Counted from the stretch's first letter, positions 16,524 to 26,540 are shown. The stretch: DNA of 64,000 nucleotides from Calothrix sp. PCC 7716 (GCF_019977735.1 NZ_AP025018.1:3782001-3846000); one strand, 5' to 3'. Notes: generated from the letters alone by a model not told the origin. Translations and numbers: made by a program.

Positions 16524-16844
16524 TTAACTATAAACACTTACCAAGTGCCTGTGTCCAAGAATTGCCCCGAAATTAGCTAATACACAAATAGTTGCCAAAC
16601 TTAATAAAATGTACGTAGGCGCCATGACTACTCCAATCATAAACCAAGCAAGTACATGCAGTATCATCAGTGAAGCAAAGACACTGGCAATTGCAGCAGA
16701 TTGCCAAATTTGAACAGATGGACGATGTAGCAGTGTTAAAATTATTGTCGATGCGGTAGCAAGCAAATTAGCTGGAATTAGAAAGGCACAAATGCCTATA
16801 CAGTAAGTGCTTGAGAATTGAATTAAAGCGTTAAGGTCGAACAT
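16524..16844 (-). CDS. Small membrane protein of unknown function
   Basis: The protein has 106 residues from the ATG at 16844 (MFDLNALIQF). The frame is open to 16916, but those extra codons run through an AGAAACCCGGTTTCT repeat and the end of the upstream gene, so the shorter start is preferred. Three hydrophobic segments are visible: YCIGICAFLIPANLLATASTI, AAIASVFASLMILHVLAWFM and PTYILLSLATICVLANFGA. The end, LGHRHLVSVYS, is polar. No family was recognised. It probably forms an operon with the zinc-ribbon gene 30 bases upstream. Confidence 0.65.
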   Translation of the reverse strand: MFDLNALIQFSSTYCIGICAFLIPANLLATASTIILTLLHRPSVQIWQSAAIASVFASLMILHVLAWFMIGVVMAPTYILLSLATICVLANFGAILGHRHLVSVYS

Positions 16845-16873
16845 TATTTTCACAGATTGGTTTTCATCAAATT

Positions 16874-17092
16874 CTAGAAACCCGGTTTCTTTATGTAAGG
16901 CATTTCTTGGTAACAATGACTACAACGCCAGTAAACTCCTCTCAAGCTGATATGGCGAAGCAAAGTATAAGAGCAGCTAGGACAGGTGGAATTACTGAGC
17001 ATAAGTTGCTTGTTATATATCACAGCATCTTTCTGGCTGATTCTAGTTACAGGACTAGATAGCTCTTGAAAAGATTTATTTAATAATTGCAT
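16874..17092 (-). CDS. Small zinc-ribbon protein
   Basis: This 72-residue protein has two Cys pairs, CPSC and CSHC, spaced about 18 residues apart around the segment YTLLRHISLRGVYWR. This is a zinc-ribbon knuckle pattern seen in small conserved cyanobacterial proteins of unknown role. The last codons and the stop (Lys-Lys-Pro-Gly-Phe-stop) are encoded by an AGAAACCCGGTTTCT repeat, so the original C-terminus may have been longer. Divergent from the WD40 gene across about 220 bases. Confidence 0.6.
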   Translation of the reverse strand: MQLLNKSFQELSSPVTRISQKDAVIYNKQLMLSNSTCPSCSYTLLRHISLRGVYWRCSHCYQEMPYIKKPGF

Positions 17093-17315
17093 TTTGACCT
17101 CATTTTTGTTAAAAATGACTCAATCACTCTAAATATCAACAATCTTGCGATTGAGCTTATGGAAATTTTATTTTTGAAATTTTAAAATTTTTGATTTGAG
17201 CTTCTATAAATTTCTCTATGCGTTGAGCTACATTCTTTTGCGGAAAATAACTTTCTTTGTTTTAATCATAGCACAAAATCTATTATTATAATTTTACGCG
17301 CACCTGGCAATATTT

Positions 17316-18368
17316 ATGAGTACATCAACAACTGTAAAAGACTTTGACCTTAAATTTACTGCAACGCTGTCAGATTATATAACGTCTGTGACTTGGGCGC
17401 CTGTTGGTTCTAGGCTTGCTGTTGTTTCTGCTGCGGGAGAAGTTGCTTTATGGCAGAATAATGAATTAGAAATTTTGCAAGCTGCTACGGGTAAGTCTGT
17501 TGACTGTGTAAAATTTTCTTATGATGGTAAGTTTTTAGCTGCTGGGGGACAAGATGGACGAGTGACTATTTGGCAAGGAAGTGAAATAGTTACGACGTTA
17601 GAAAATGCTCCTGCTTGGGTAGATAAGCTTGTTTGGAACCCAACCAGCAACCAGCTAGCTTTTTGCTTGAACCGCTACATCCAAATTTGGGATGCTTCTA
17701 AAAACGAAGTTGTCGCTACACTCAACTTTGAAGATTCTTCTCCGTTAGGTATGGGGTGGTCTAGCAATGGTAAAAATTTGGCTGCTGGTGGAAATCAAGG
17801 TGTTAGGGTTTGGAACTGTGAAAACTGGAACGAAGAACCTTATGTATGGGAAATGCCTACAGTTAGTATTGCACTCGCATGGTCAAAAGATGGAAAATTT
17901 TTGGCTTCGGGCAATATGGACCGTTCTGTGGGTGTAATGGAATGGGGTAATTCTGAGCCTTGGTTAATGCGCGGTTTCCCTGGTAAGATTCGACAAGTTG
18001 CTTGGTCTGATGTTAATACACCAGTCGGCGCCCCATTACTTGCAACATCGAGTGTCGAAGGTATGGTAGTGTGGGAAAAACTCGAAGACGAATCTCAAGG
18101 ATGGGAAGCACGAGTTTTAACTAACCACGTTGACATTATTCAGGGTATTGAGTTTGCACCAAAGAGTTTTCTACTAGCTTCTGCTGCTAGTGATGGATGG
18201 TTATGTTTATGGAAGGGAGCAAAACAAGTTTCTCAAGTTCTTACAACCGAAGCGGGTTTTTCTTGTTTAGCTTGGCATCCAGAAGGTAAACTCCTTGCAG
18301 CAGGAACTGATAATGGTAAATTTATAATTTGGGCAAAATCCTCGCGTGGTCAAGGTTTTGGCAAGTAA
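17316..18368 (+). CDS. WD40 repeat protein
   Basis: This is a 350-residue cytoplasmic beta-propeller. About seven WD-like blades are visible, with repeated signatures such as VTWAPVGSRLAVVSAAGEVALW, VKFSYDGKFLAAGGQDGRVTIW, LAWSKDGKFLASGNMDRSV and LAWHPEGKLLAAGTDNGKFIIW. No enzyme domain is attached, so the whole protein is one propeller, probably a protein-interaction scaffold. It precedes a small secreted Cys protein and a metal-binding-protein homologue on the same strand. WD40 genes are found near zinc-homeostasis genes in some cyanobacteria, but here that link is only suggestive. Confidence 0.88.
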   Translation: MSTSTTVKDFDLKFTATLSDYITSVTWAPVGSRLAVVSAAGEVALWQNNELEILQAATGKSVDCVKFSYDGKFLAAGGQDGRVTIWQGSEIVTTLENAPAWVDKLVWNPTSNQLAFCLNRYIQIWDASKNEVVATLNFEDSSPLGMGWSSNGKNLAAGGNQGVRVWNCENWNEEPYVWEMPTVSIALAWSKDGKFLASGNMDRSVGVMEWGNSEPWLMRGFPGKIRQVAWSDVNTPVGAPLLATSSVEGMVVWEKLEDESQGWEARVLTNHVDIIQGIEFAPKSFLLASAASDGWLCLWKGAKQVSQVLTTEAGFSCLAWHPEGKLLAAGTDNGKFIIWAKSSRGQGFGK

Positions 18369-18475
18369 GGAACCAAACTGTATAAAAAAAAGTCTTTACA
18401 CGTAGCTTGCGATTAATGACTAATTGCTGCGAATTCGTTATGCTTTATCACAAATGCCTTGTTTAGGTCTACACC

Positions 18476-18742
18476 ATGAAGTTGACTAAATTGATTTTAT
18501 TTACTTTCCCGGTATTGCTAGCTTCGCTGCTTCTCATTAGTCCAGCAACAGCAGAAGTTATTCAACCTGCTCAATACCAACGGGTTGAACTAGTATCCAG
18601 TCACCCGAATGAAGCAACGGTTACTCCAAAATTCTCACAAAAATCCAATCCTATTAATGATGCGATGGGTTGTAGCTGTTCAGCTTGTGTTAAAGCTAAA
18701 CTTCAACTCGAAGGCAAATTATCACTTTCTAGTTTGTTATAA
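18476..18742 (+). CDS. Small secreted cysteine-containing protein
   Basis: The protein has 88 residues, with a clear signal peptide (MKLTKLILFTFPVLLASLLL, cleavage near SPATA-EV). The mature part is about 60 residues and has a single Cys cluster, MGCSCSACVKAKL, reading C-x-C-x2-C, which could bind a metal or form disulfides. It sits between the WD40 gene and the ZnuA-like gene. A strong hairpin follows its stop, so it is probably transcribed separately from the ZnuA-like gene. I do not recognise a named family. Confidence 0.7.
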   Translation: MKLTKLILFTFPVLLASLLLISPATAEVIQPAQYQRVELVSSHPNEATVTPKFSQKSNPINDAMGCSCSACVKAKLQLEGKLSLSSLL

Positions 18743-18764
18743 GAATAACTTATAAATTTATGCT

Positions 18765-18798
18765 AAAAAACCTGGTTTCTTAAATAAACCAGGTTTTT
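18765..18798. terminator. Terminator hairpin (AGAAACC family)
   Basis: Arms AAAAAACCTGGTTT and AAACCAGGTTTTT form an uninterrupted stem with a 7-base loop and a T-run 3' side. This is a good intrinsic terminator for the small secreted protein gene. Confidence 0.75.
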
Positions 18799-18825
18799 AA
18801 TTGCTACAATACCTCGTAAATATAA

Positions 18826-18841
18826 TTAAACTGTAGTTTAA
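18826..18841. promoter_or_regulatory. Inverted repeat before ZnuA-like gene
   Basis: TTAAACT-GT-AGTTTAA is a perfect 7-bp dyad ending 16 bases before the ATG at 18858. Its position fits an operator for a dimeric repressor, possibly a Fur/Zur-type regulator given the gene. No second copy was noticed. Confidence 0.4.
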
Positions 18842-18857
18842 AAAAGTTTAAAAAATT

Positions 18858-19841
18858 ATGGGGAAGTTGCTGATATCGCTTTTAACACTTCAGATTTTAT
18901 TATCAGCTTGTAGCAATCAAAACAATGTTAATAATACAACATCTTTAACTATTAGAACAACGGCGCCGCAAAATACGCAAAAACCGAATCTTCCTCTAGT
19001 TGTCGTAACTACAAGTGTATTGTGTGACCTTACAAAGCAAGTCGCAGGAAACACAGTTGATATAAATTGCCTTATTCCATCAGATACGAATCCTCGTAAC
19101 TATCAACCACAACTAAAAGACCGTCAAGCTATTGATAGAGCAAAATTAGTTCTTTACAACGGTTATAATCTTGAATCGGGTATATTTAATACAATCAAAG
19201 TCAGTAAAAACCCGGCACCAAAAATAGCAGTTGCCCAAGTCGCAGTTCCTAAACCTCGTTTGAGTATTCAACAAGGCAACAAAAAACAAATTAATCCATA
19301 TTTATGGCACAATCCAAAAAATACTACTGCAATGGTAGATGTTATCAGTAATAACCTTAAAAAGGTGGCGCCGCAAAATGCTAAGTTGTATACGAATAAT
19401 AGTAATAAACTCAAAAATCACATAACTGCATTAGATAAATGGATTAAATCGCGAATTGCTAGTATTCCATCTTATCAACGCACGCTAATTACCAATAATG
19501 TACAAATGGGCTACTATACAACAGCTTATGGACTTACATATCAAACAGCGTTTTTAACTATTAACTCTTCTGAAGACCCAAATTCTCCACAATTAAAGCC
19601 TTTAGTCACTAATATTAGAAAGACCCGTGTACCATCTATTTTTATAACTAATGCCGCAAATCCTCAAGTAGTTCAAAGCGTTGCTAAACAAGCAAATGTC
19701 AGAGTATCCGAACGGTCGCTTTTTACGAATAATTTAGGCGCCAAGGGTAGCGAAAGCGATACTTATCAAAAAATGATGATTGCAAACACACGTACTATTG
19801 TAGAAGGATTAGGGGGAACGTATTTGATATTTAGAATTTAG
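18858..19841 (+). CDS. ZnuA/TroA-like solute-binding lipoprotein lacking metal ligands
   Basis: This 327-residue lipoprotein starts MGKLLISLLTLQILLSACSN, with Cys18 as the lipidation site. It aligns with cluster A-I metal-binding proteins (ZnuA, MntC): VVVTTSVLCDLTKQVAGNTVDI, the PSDTNPRNYQPQLKD loop, YLWHNP, the GYYTTAYGL block and DTYQKMMIANTRTIVEGL. At the four usual ligand positions it has Arg for His (NPRNYQP versus DPHxYxP), Tyr for His (NPYLWHNP), Asn for His/Glu, and Asn for Asp (TNNLG). It probably does not bind Zn or Mn in the known way. No ABC permease or ATPase gene adjoins it. The fold is clear; the ligand is unknown. Confidence 0.78.
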   Translation: MGKLLISLLTLQILLSACSNQNNVNNTTSLTIRTTAPQNTQKPNLPLVVVTTSVLCDLTKQVAGNTVDINCLIPSDTNPRNYQPQLKDRQAIDRAKLVLYNGYNLESGIFNTIKVSKNPAPKIAVAQVAVPKPRLSIQQGNKKQINPYLWHNPKNTTAMVDVISNNLKKVAPQNAKLYTNNSNKLKNHITALDKWIKSRIASIPSYQRTLITNNVQMGYYTTAYGLTYQTAFLTINSSEDPNSPQLKPLVTNIRKTRVPSIFITNAANPQVVQSVAKQANVRVSERSLFTNNLGAKGSESDTYQKMMIANTRTIVEGLGGTYLIFRI

Positions 19842-19879
19842 AATCCAGAATTCAGAATTCTGAATTCTGAATTCAGAAT

Positions 19880-19982
19880 CTTATCTCCTGACCCCTACCT
19901 CCTGACCCCTACCTCCTGACCCCTATCTCCTGACACCTACCTCCTGACCCCTACCTCCTGACCCCTATCTCCTGACCCCTAC
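19880..19982. repeat. 14-mer tandem repeat (CTCCTGACCCCTAC)
   Basis: About seven copies of CTCCTGACCCCTAY, preceded by a small GAATTCTGAATTC palindrome run at 19848-19878. The last unit overlaps the stop codon of the next gene. Confidence 0.8.
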
Positions 19983-20596
19983 CCTTTTTGTTGCCAATGT
20001 AGATAATTGTATATGTTGACGGCACGACTTACTATTTCTTTGTTTGGGTGTGTGAAAAGTTCTTTTAGGTAAGGCATTGCAGCAGGTATACTCGATAATG
20101 GTGTAGCACAATCACGACAGTGTAATATGGTTTCTGGAGTTAGCTGTAATGTTTCTAATATACGATTTTGATAATATGAGTTTGAGCATTCTGTAGCTAA
20201 CCCCCCTAAACGGATATCTGCTGCATTGTAAGCAGGTTCCCAGGTTACAAGCATAAATGGGTGGTTGACTTCGTTTGCTTTGACTTGCTTTTTTGATGTT
20301 TGTTTGAGCCATAGTTTACCTCGGCGCCGCATAAAGTCAGGAATATTTTGAGAAAATGGGCGTGAGGGAAGCATTAAACGCTTTTCACCTTCTGATATGT
20401 CATGAACGTTTGGCTCAAACCCAATAACAGTGGAAACTAAATTTTGCCCCGTCATTGTTGGTAGACATATATGGTCGCGCAGCTTAATAACTCCAGAACG
20501 AAGAATACCTACTAGTAAAGTCCAGTGACGGTAACTGTCTCCTCCAAAGTCGCGATGTACTTCACGGGTAGCAATAATTTCAAAAGCAAAGGGCAT
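19979..20596 (-). CDS. Hypothetical protein with a possible translation-factor-like barrel
   Basis: This 205-residue protein was not firmly recognised. The N-terminus (FEIIATREVHRDFGGDSYRHWTLLVGILRSGVIKLRDHICLP) loosely resembles the EF-Tu domain 2 barrel (a strand, Gly-x-Ile-x-Ser-Gly-x-Ile, then Asp-x-Ile). The C-terminal part has CRDCATPLSSIPAAMPYL and a helical end. There is no signal peptide or membrane segment. The final Gly codon and the TAG stop come from the 14-mer tandem repeat, so the natural C-terminus may have changed. It lies convergent with the ZnuA-like gene. Confidence 0.6.
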   Translation of the reverse strand: MPFAFEIIATREVHRDFGGDSYRHWTLLVGILRSGVIKLRDHICLPTMTGQNLVSTVIGFEPNVHDISEGEKRLMLPSRPFSQNIPDFMRRRGKLWLKQTSKKQVKANEVNHPFMLVTWEPAYNAADIRLGGLATECSNSYYQNRILETLQLTPETILHCRDCATPLSSIPAAMPYLKELFTHPNKEIVSRAVNIYNYLHWQQKG

Positions 20597-20689
20597 ATTG
20601 TATATAGCAAGCCAAGCTTTAAATTGGGTTAATGTTTAACCTCCAAATATACATACAAATTCCCAGTTTCTCCACCTAAGTTTTTAGCC

Positions 20690-20755
20690 TGGTAAGGTGG
20701 GCAGTGCCCACCCTACTCCTAACTTTTAGCAGTGCCCACCCTACTCCTAACTTTT
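20690..20755. repeat. GTGGGCAGTGCCCACCCTAC repeats
   Basis: A hairpin GGTGGGCAGTGCCCACC and a second AGCAGTGCCCACCCTACTCC copy reach the stop of the epimerase gene. A related block is at 52536-52590 after gltX. Confidence 0.65.
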
Positions 20756-21679
20756 AATGATTTCGTCGTCGCAAGAAAAGTCAATTTCTTTTTTGTCTCT
20801 TCCGGATAGGATAAAGTCATGAACGTAAGCGTCTTTCAATCCTGATACTAAATCGTATTCGGGTTGCCACCCTAACTCGGTTCTGGCTTTGCTAACTGAG
20901 GCAAAGAAGTGTTGAACCCTCATTGGGAATGCTTTACGTTTGCCGAAATCGAATTTTTTGGGGTCGTAGTGAATTATTTGGATATCGTCTAATGATTTTC
21001 CTGCGGCAACTGCACACGCACGTGCTAGACCATCAAATGTAACAAAACGCTCTCCTGAAACGTTATAAGTTTGTCTAATTGCACTTGAATTATTTAAGAC
21101 TGAACACATGGCGTTTGCCAAATCTTTGACGTGTCCGAATTGTGTGATGTGCATCCCGTTACCTGGAATAGGTATAGGACGGTTCCTGACTATTCGGTCG
21201 AAGAACCACGCTTCTAGGTCGTTGTAGTTTTGTGGCCCATAAATATAAGTTGGACGAATTGATGTAAACGGTACGTTTTGTTTCATTAAGTAATCTTCTG
21301 TATCCAATTTGCCTTTGTGGCGACTTTTGGGGTCAACGGCATCGCCTTCTCTGTGGGGCATTTGATCAGATTTTAAATACACACCAGCGGAACTCATATA
21401 TACAAAATGTTGCACACTATCTTGAAAAATTTCAACTAATGGTTGAGTATCAGTAAGTTCTCTACCGTTATTGTCGAAGATGGCATCAAATTTCTCGCCT
21501 TGTAGTTTTTGCTTTAGTTGCTCTGGGTTAGTACGGTCACCTGTTATTACTTCTACCCCGGATACAGGTGCAGGACGATTACCGCGATTAAACAAAACAA
21601 CTTTATGTCCTTGTTCTACTAACTGTTGTGTGAGGTAAATACCTATGAAGCGGGTGCCACCCATAATTAAGATTCGCAT
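20747..21679 (-). CDS. NAD-dependent epimerase/dehydratase, CSP41-like
   Basis: This 310-residue atypical short-chain dehydrogenase resembles the chloroplast RNA-binding protein CSP41 and its cyanobacterial homologues. The N-terminal Rossmann motif is GGTRFIG (residues 7-13), followed by VVLFNRGNR. SSAGVYL and PTYIYGPQNY are typical of the family. There is no clear YxxxK catalytic pair, matching CSP41-type proteins. In chloroplasts these proteins stabilise RNA; in bacteria the role is less clear. It is divergent from the glycosyltransferase gene with a 166-base gap, so it may instead belong with the polysaccharide genes. Confidence 0.82.
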   Translation of the reverse strand: MRILIMGGTRFIGIYLTQQLVEQGHKVVLFNRGNRPAPVSGVEVITGDRTNPEQLKQKLQGEKFDAIFDNNGRELTDTQPLVEIFQDSVQHFVYMSSAGVYLKSDQMPHREGDAVDPKSRHKGKLDTEDYLMKQNVPFTSIRPTYIYGPQNYNDLEAWFFDRIVRNRPIPIPGNGMHITQFGHVKDLANAMCSVLNNSSAIRQTYNVSGERFVTFDGLARACAVAAGKSLDDIQIIHYDPKKFDFGKRKAFPMRVQHFFASVSKARTELGWQPEYDLVSGLKDAYVHDFILSGRDKKEIDFSCDDEIIKS

Positions 21680-21845
21680 AAATACCCTTTTGTTGTAACT
21701 AATCCCAACAACGAGGTTATCAGGTTGTGGTATACCTCTGGAACTAGTAAAAGCAGACTCACGTCTTTGATATGGGTAAAGCTTTGACTCTATTCAAGTC
21801 ACGCACATTATTTTTTACACCATCGTTAATTTTTCCGCTAAGAAT

Positions 21846-22976
21846 GTGTCATCAAAATATGCTTTAGTACATGAATGGCTTACACCGAAAGCCACTGGAG
21901 GGTCAGAACTCGTTGTTCGCGAAATTCTGAATTCCTTTGATGCGGACTTATATGCCTTGATTGATTTTGAATCTCGTAACCCCGATAGTTATTTATATAA
22001 ACGTCACATCGGCACCACTTTTCTCCAACATTTTCCTGGTTCTGAGAAAGGCGTACAAAAATACTTGCCTTTGATGCCATTAGCGATTGAGCAATTGGAT
22101 TTACGCTCCTATGACGTAATACTCTCTTCATCACACGCGGTTGCAAAAGGTATATTAACGACTCCCAACCAGTTACATATTTGCTATTGCCATAGTCCAA
22201 TGCGTTACGCTTGGGACTTAACCTTCGATTACTTAAACGCAAGTAATGTTGGTTCAGGCGCCGCTGGGTGGATATCTCGTTACATACTGCACCGTCTACG
22301 TCAGTGGGATGTGTTAAGTGCAAATCGAGTGGATTACTTTATCGCCAACTCTCATCATACACGCGCACGCATTTGGCGCTGCTATCGCCGTGAAGCCGAA
22401 GTTATCTATCCACCCGTTAATGTTGATGATTTTCCGTTTTCAGCCCAAAAAGAAGACTTTTACGTTATTGTGTCCCGTTTAGTAAGCTATAAACAAGTAT
22501 CTTTAATTGTCAAAGCTTTCAATCAACTTCAAAAACCTTTGGTTATTATCGGCACAGGACCAGAAATGAACAAAATACGACAGATATCAAAACCAAATAT
22601 AAATATACTGGGATGGCAACCAGATGATGTGGTAAAAAAATATATGTCCACTGCTAAAGCTTTCGTGTATGCAGCATGTGAAGATTTTGGCATTGCTCTG
22701 GTTGAAGCTCAGGCTTGCGGCACCCCAGTTATCGCTTTTGGTGCTGGAGGCGCCTTAGAGACTGTGCGCGATATCCGCTCCTCACCTCGCACTGGTACTG
22801 GCGTACTTTTTGAAACTCAAACCATTGCAGCAATAATTGAAGCAGTAAGGGAATTTGAAACATGTATCGGTAAATTCGATTCAGAGTATACAAAGGAACA
22901 TGCTGCTCAATTTGGCGCACAAGTATTTGCGCGTCGCTATGTTGAGTTCGTAAATGGGTGCTGCCGAAAAAAGTAA
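21846..22976 (+). CDS. GT4 family glycosyltransferase
   Basis: This is a 376-residue retaining glycosyltransferase of the GT-B fold. The N-terminal domain starts ALVHEWLTPKATGGSELVVREI. The nucleotide-sugar half has FYVIVSRLVSYKQVSLIVKAF, VIIGTGPE, and the EX7E region CEDFGIALVEAQACGTPV, followed by AFGAGGALETV. The family transfers a sugar (often mannose) from an NDP-sugar onto a lipid-linked acceptor. It lies 115 bases before a sugar-phosphate transferase and near GDP-mannose enzymes, so a role in assembly of an exopolysaccharide or O-antigen is likely. The start is GTG at 21846; no better ATG is in frame. Confidence 0.88.
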   Translation: MSSKYALVHEWLTPKATGGSELVVREILNSFDADLYALIDFESRNPDSYLYKRHIGTTFLQHFPGSEKGVQKYLPLMPLAIEQLDLRSYDVILSSSHAVAKGILTTPNQLHICYCHSPMRYAWDLTFDYLNASNVGSGAAGWISRYILHRLRQWDVLSANRVDYFIANSHHTRARIWRCYRREAEVIYPPVNVDDFPFSAQKEDFYVIVSRLVSYKQVSLIVKAFNQLQKPLVIIGTGPEMNKIRQISKPNINILGWQPDDVVKKYMSTAKAFVYAACEDFGIALVEAQACGTPVIAFGAGGALETVRDIRSSPRTGTGVLFETQTIAAIIEAVREFETCIGKFDSEYTKEHAAQFGAQVFARRYVEFVNGCCRKK

Positions 22977-23091
22977 GGAACAAGAGTCTATGAAGTCTTG
23001 ATTGGTATGCTTTTGGTTATAAGTCCCTAACTAGATGCCAACCAAAAAGCTTTAAGATTGGGACTATGTGTGGTGTGGATAATAAAGGAGT

Positions 23092-23844
23092 ATGATGACA
23101 GCCCAGAGCTCACTCCTCTCCGGTTCGCGAAACAAAAGGCAAACAACTGGCGCGTCACCTGCGCGCAGTATGATAAAGCGGGGTCAACCAAAAAAGATAC
23201 CATCGCCTTTGCCATTTGAGAGCATCAACGGAGAGTTAGCCAAGCGATTGTTTGATATAGCGTTTTCGCTATTCATGCTAGTAGCTTTTTCCCCTGTATA
23301 CCTACTGTTAGCTTTGCTGATTGCAATTAGCTCAACTGGCCCGATTTTTTATATCCAAGAACGAGTCGGGAAAAACTATAAACGTTTTAATTGTATAAAA
23401 TTTCGTACAATGGTGAGCAATGCTGACGAGGTTCTAGTGCAAATGATGCAAACCTCACCGCAATTACAGCAGGAGTTTGAGTCAAATTTTAAACTTAAAC
23501 ACGACCCTAGAATTACACTTATTGGTCGATGGCTACGAATAACTAGCTTAGATGAATTTCCTCAGTTCTGGAATGTGCTGATGGGAGACATGAGCGTTGT
23601 TGGCCCACGACCATTAGTCGAGGAAGAACTACCAAAGTATGGCTGCCACATCGAAGAAATTTTGACTATTCGTCCTGGTATTACAGGGTTGTGGCAAGTT
23701 TCTGGACGTAATGATATTCCTTACCCTAGGCGAGTTCAGATTGACCTGCATTATGTAAAATTTAGAACATTCTGGCTTGATTTGTGGATTGTTTTAAAGA
23801 CTGTTGGGGTGGTCGTTATACCCAAAGATAACGGCGCATACTGA
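23092..23844 (+). CDS. Undecaprenyl-phosphate sugar-phosphate transferase (short form)
   Basis: The protein transfers a sugar-1-phosphate from an NDP-sugar to undecaprenyl phosphate, the first membrane step of polysaccharide synthesis. At 250 residues it is the catalytic-domain-only type. One membrane segment (FDIAFSLFMLVAFSPVYLLLALL) is followed by the conserved KRLFD, PIFYIQERVGKN, FKFRTM-like IKFRTM, RITLIGRWLR, SLDEFPQFWNVLMGDMSVVG and GPRP, then RPGITGLWQVSGR. An AAAGGAG ribosome site at 23084-23090 favours the second ATG (23095). Together with the GT4 gene it forms an exopolysaccharide initiation pair. Confidence 0.92.
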   Translation: MMTAQSSLLSGSRNKRQTTGASPARSMIKRGQPKKIPSPLPFESINGELAKRLFDIAFSLFMLVAFSPVYLLLALLIAISSTGPIFYIQERVGKNYKRFNCIKFRTMVSNADEVLVQMMQTSPQLQQEFESNFKLKHDPRITLIGRWLRITSLDEFPQFWNVLMGDMSVVGPRPLVEEELPKYGCHIEEILTIRPGITGLWQVSGRNDIPYPRRVQIDLHYVKFRTFWLDLWIVLKTVGVVVIPKDNGAY

Positions 23845-23915
23845 CTCATTTAAATGTATATTTTTAATTATATCTGTAGAGCAAATATTTGCTTTACAGA
23901 TATTTATTAGAAACC

Positions 23916-24066
23916 AGAAACCTGGTTTCTTTGCCAATATCTTGCAATCAAGTCACAATTTTACTTAGAAACCAGGTTTCTCAAACCTCTAGAAACCTCT
24001 AGAAACCTGGTTTCTTTGCCAATATCTTGCAATCAAGTCACAATTTTACTTAGAAACCAGGTTTCT
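23916..24066. repeat. 66-nt direct repeat with AGAAACC palindrome ends
   Basis: Two identical 66-base units (23916-23981 and 24001-24066) each begin AGAAACCTGGTTTCT and end AGAAACCAGGTTTCT, with 36 unrelated bases between. They are separated by 19 bases containing further AAACCTCT pieces. The ends are inverted, so each unit can fold. The block follows the sugar-phosphate transferase. Confidence 0.8.
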
Positions 24067-24187
24067 TAGATTTAATGAACTCTTCATAAATACCCAAGTA
24101 ATATAAAGTTTTAATGAATATAAACATAACGTCACTGAGTTACTTAACATTTCGTAGTTAAGCTTATAGGGTTATGTACGTAAGTTA

Positions 24188-24276
24188 CTACTAGTGAATT
24201 TACTGAGATATTTTTCGATATACGACTAATAACTAGTAGCTTTCCCATTGGGGAATATAGCTAGCGCTTGCTAGCT
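24188..24276. promoter_or_regulatory. Nested dyads upstream of gmd
   Basis: CTACTAGT (about 24188) pairs with ACTAGTAG (about 24232). It is followed by TTCCC/GGGGAA and then a perfect AGCTAGC-GCTT-GCTAGCT hairpin (24259-24276), about 70 bases before the gmd start. These could be operators or leader RNA stems. The rest of the 500-base gap (23845-24344) holds no gene. Confidence 0.35.
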
Positions 24277-24344
24277 TATATCAGGTTGTATATATCTATG
24301 ACTTTCATCAGTAAATATAAAGCAGATAACAAGGGATATAGAGC

Positions 24345-25424
24345 ATGACGCAAAGAAAGCGAGCGCTGATAACAGGCATTACAGGTCAAGATGGTTCTTA
24401 TCTGAGTGAGTTTTTACTTGAACAAGGTTACGAAGTTCATGGAATTATCCGTCGTACTTCTACATTCAACACTGACCGTATCGACCACATGTACGAAGAC
24501 CCTCACAAAGAGGGAGTACGGTTGAAATTACACTATGGTGACTTGACGGATGGTACGACGCTACGCCGCATTTTAGAGGAAGTTCAACCTGTAGAAATTT
24601 ATAACCTCGGCGCCCAATCTCATGTACGTGTCAGCTTCGACTCACCTGAATATACTGTTGATTCAGTAGGTGTAGGAACTTTACGTCTGTTAGAAGCAAT
24701 TCGTGACTATCAGCAACGTACAGGTATTCAAGTTCGCTTTTACCAAGCGGGTTCATCAGAAATGTATGGTTTAGTACAAGCTGTACCTCAAAGCGAATCA
24801 ACTCCTTTCTACCCTCGTAGTCCTTACGCTTGTGCGAAAGTGTACGCCCACTGGCAAACAATAAATTACCGTGAATCTTACAACATGTTTGCTTGTAACG
24901 GTATTTTATTTAACCACGAGTCTCCACGTCGTGGAGAAACTTTTGTAACCCGTAAAATTACTATGGCAGTAGCTCGAATTGCTGCTGGTAAACAGAAAAA
25001 GCTGTACATGGGTAATTTAGATTCTAAGCGCGACTGGGGTTACGCAAAAGATTATGTCCGCGCAATGTGGTTGATGTTACAAAAAGATGCTCCTGATGAT
25101 TATGTAATCGCAACAGGTGAAACCCATACAGTACGCGAGTTTTTAGAGCGTGCGTTCGGTTATGTTAATTTAAATTGGGAAGATTACGTTGAATTCGACC
25201 AACGTTACTTACGCCCAGCAGAAGTAGATTTGTTAATTGGTGATTCAACAAAGGCACGCCAACAGCTAGGATGGGAACCATCTGTAACTTTTGAAGGACT
25301 TGTGCAGTTGATGGTTCAAGCTGACTTACAAGCTTTGGGCATTACTTCACCTAATGCTACTGGCACCCTAAAGCCAAGCGACTTTGCAACCGTTCGTCAA
25401 GAACTTGGCGCGTTACACTTCTAA
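24345..25424 (+). CDS. gmd: GDP-mannose 4,6-dehydratase
   Basis: This enzyme converts GDP-D-mannose to GDP-4-keto-6-deoxymannose, the first step to GDP-L-fucose and GDP-rhamnose. It has 359 residues, the full family length. NADP-binding [10 protein letters not shown] (residues 10-19), [15 protein letters not shown], the catalytic Thr/Glu region [20 protein letters not shown] (YxxxK) and [16 protein letters not shown] are all present. A long leader with repeats and dyads precedes it. The fucose synthase gene follows after about 100 bases, forming the usual two-step pathway. Confidence 0.97.
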   Translation: MTQRKRALITGITGQDGSYLSEFLLEQGYEVHGIIRRTSTFNTDRIDHMYEDPHKEGVRLKLHYGDLTDGTTLRRILEEVQPVEIYNLGAQSHVRVSFDSPEYTVDSVGVGTLRLLEAIRDYQQRTGIQVRFYQAGSSEMYGLVQAVPQSESTPFYPRSPYACAKVYAHWQTINYRESYNMFACNGILFNHESPRRGETFVTRKITMAVARIAAGKQKKLYMGNLDSKRDWGYAKDYVRAMWLMLQKDAPDDYVIATGETHTVREFLERAFGYVNLNWEDYVEFDQRYLRPAEVDLLIGDSTKARQQLGWEPSVTFEGLVQLMVQADLQALGITSPNATGTLKPSDFATVRQELGALHF

Positions 25425-25431
25425 ATTTTAG

Positions 25432-26466
<1,035 letters not shown>

Positions 26467-26479
26467 TTTCTAATTTTCT

Positions 26480-26540
26480 TGTGGAACAGGCATCCTTGCC
26501 TGTTTCAATGCTAAGGGCGGGCGAGGACACCCACTCCACA
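26480..26540. repeat. GTGGAACAGGCATCC inverted repeat pair
   Basis: TGTGGAACAGGCATCCTTGC faces a degenerate GGCGAGGACACCCACTCCACA arm (broken here as GGCGAGGACACC plus CACTCCACA). It belongs to the same family as 761-832 and lies between fcl and the alkaline phosphatase gene. Confidence 0.6.

Noticed and set aside
19880-19982. CRISPR array
   Set aside because: The 14-mer units are contiguous with no spacers; it is a simple tandem repeat. The same holds for 50370-50600.
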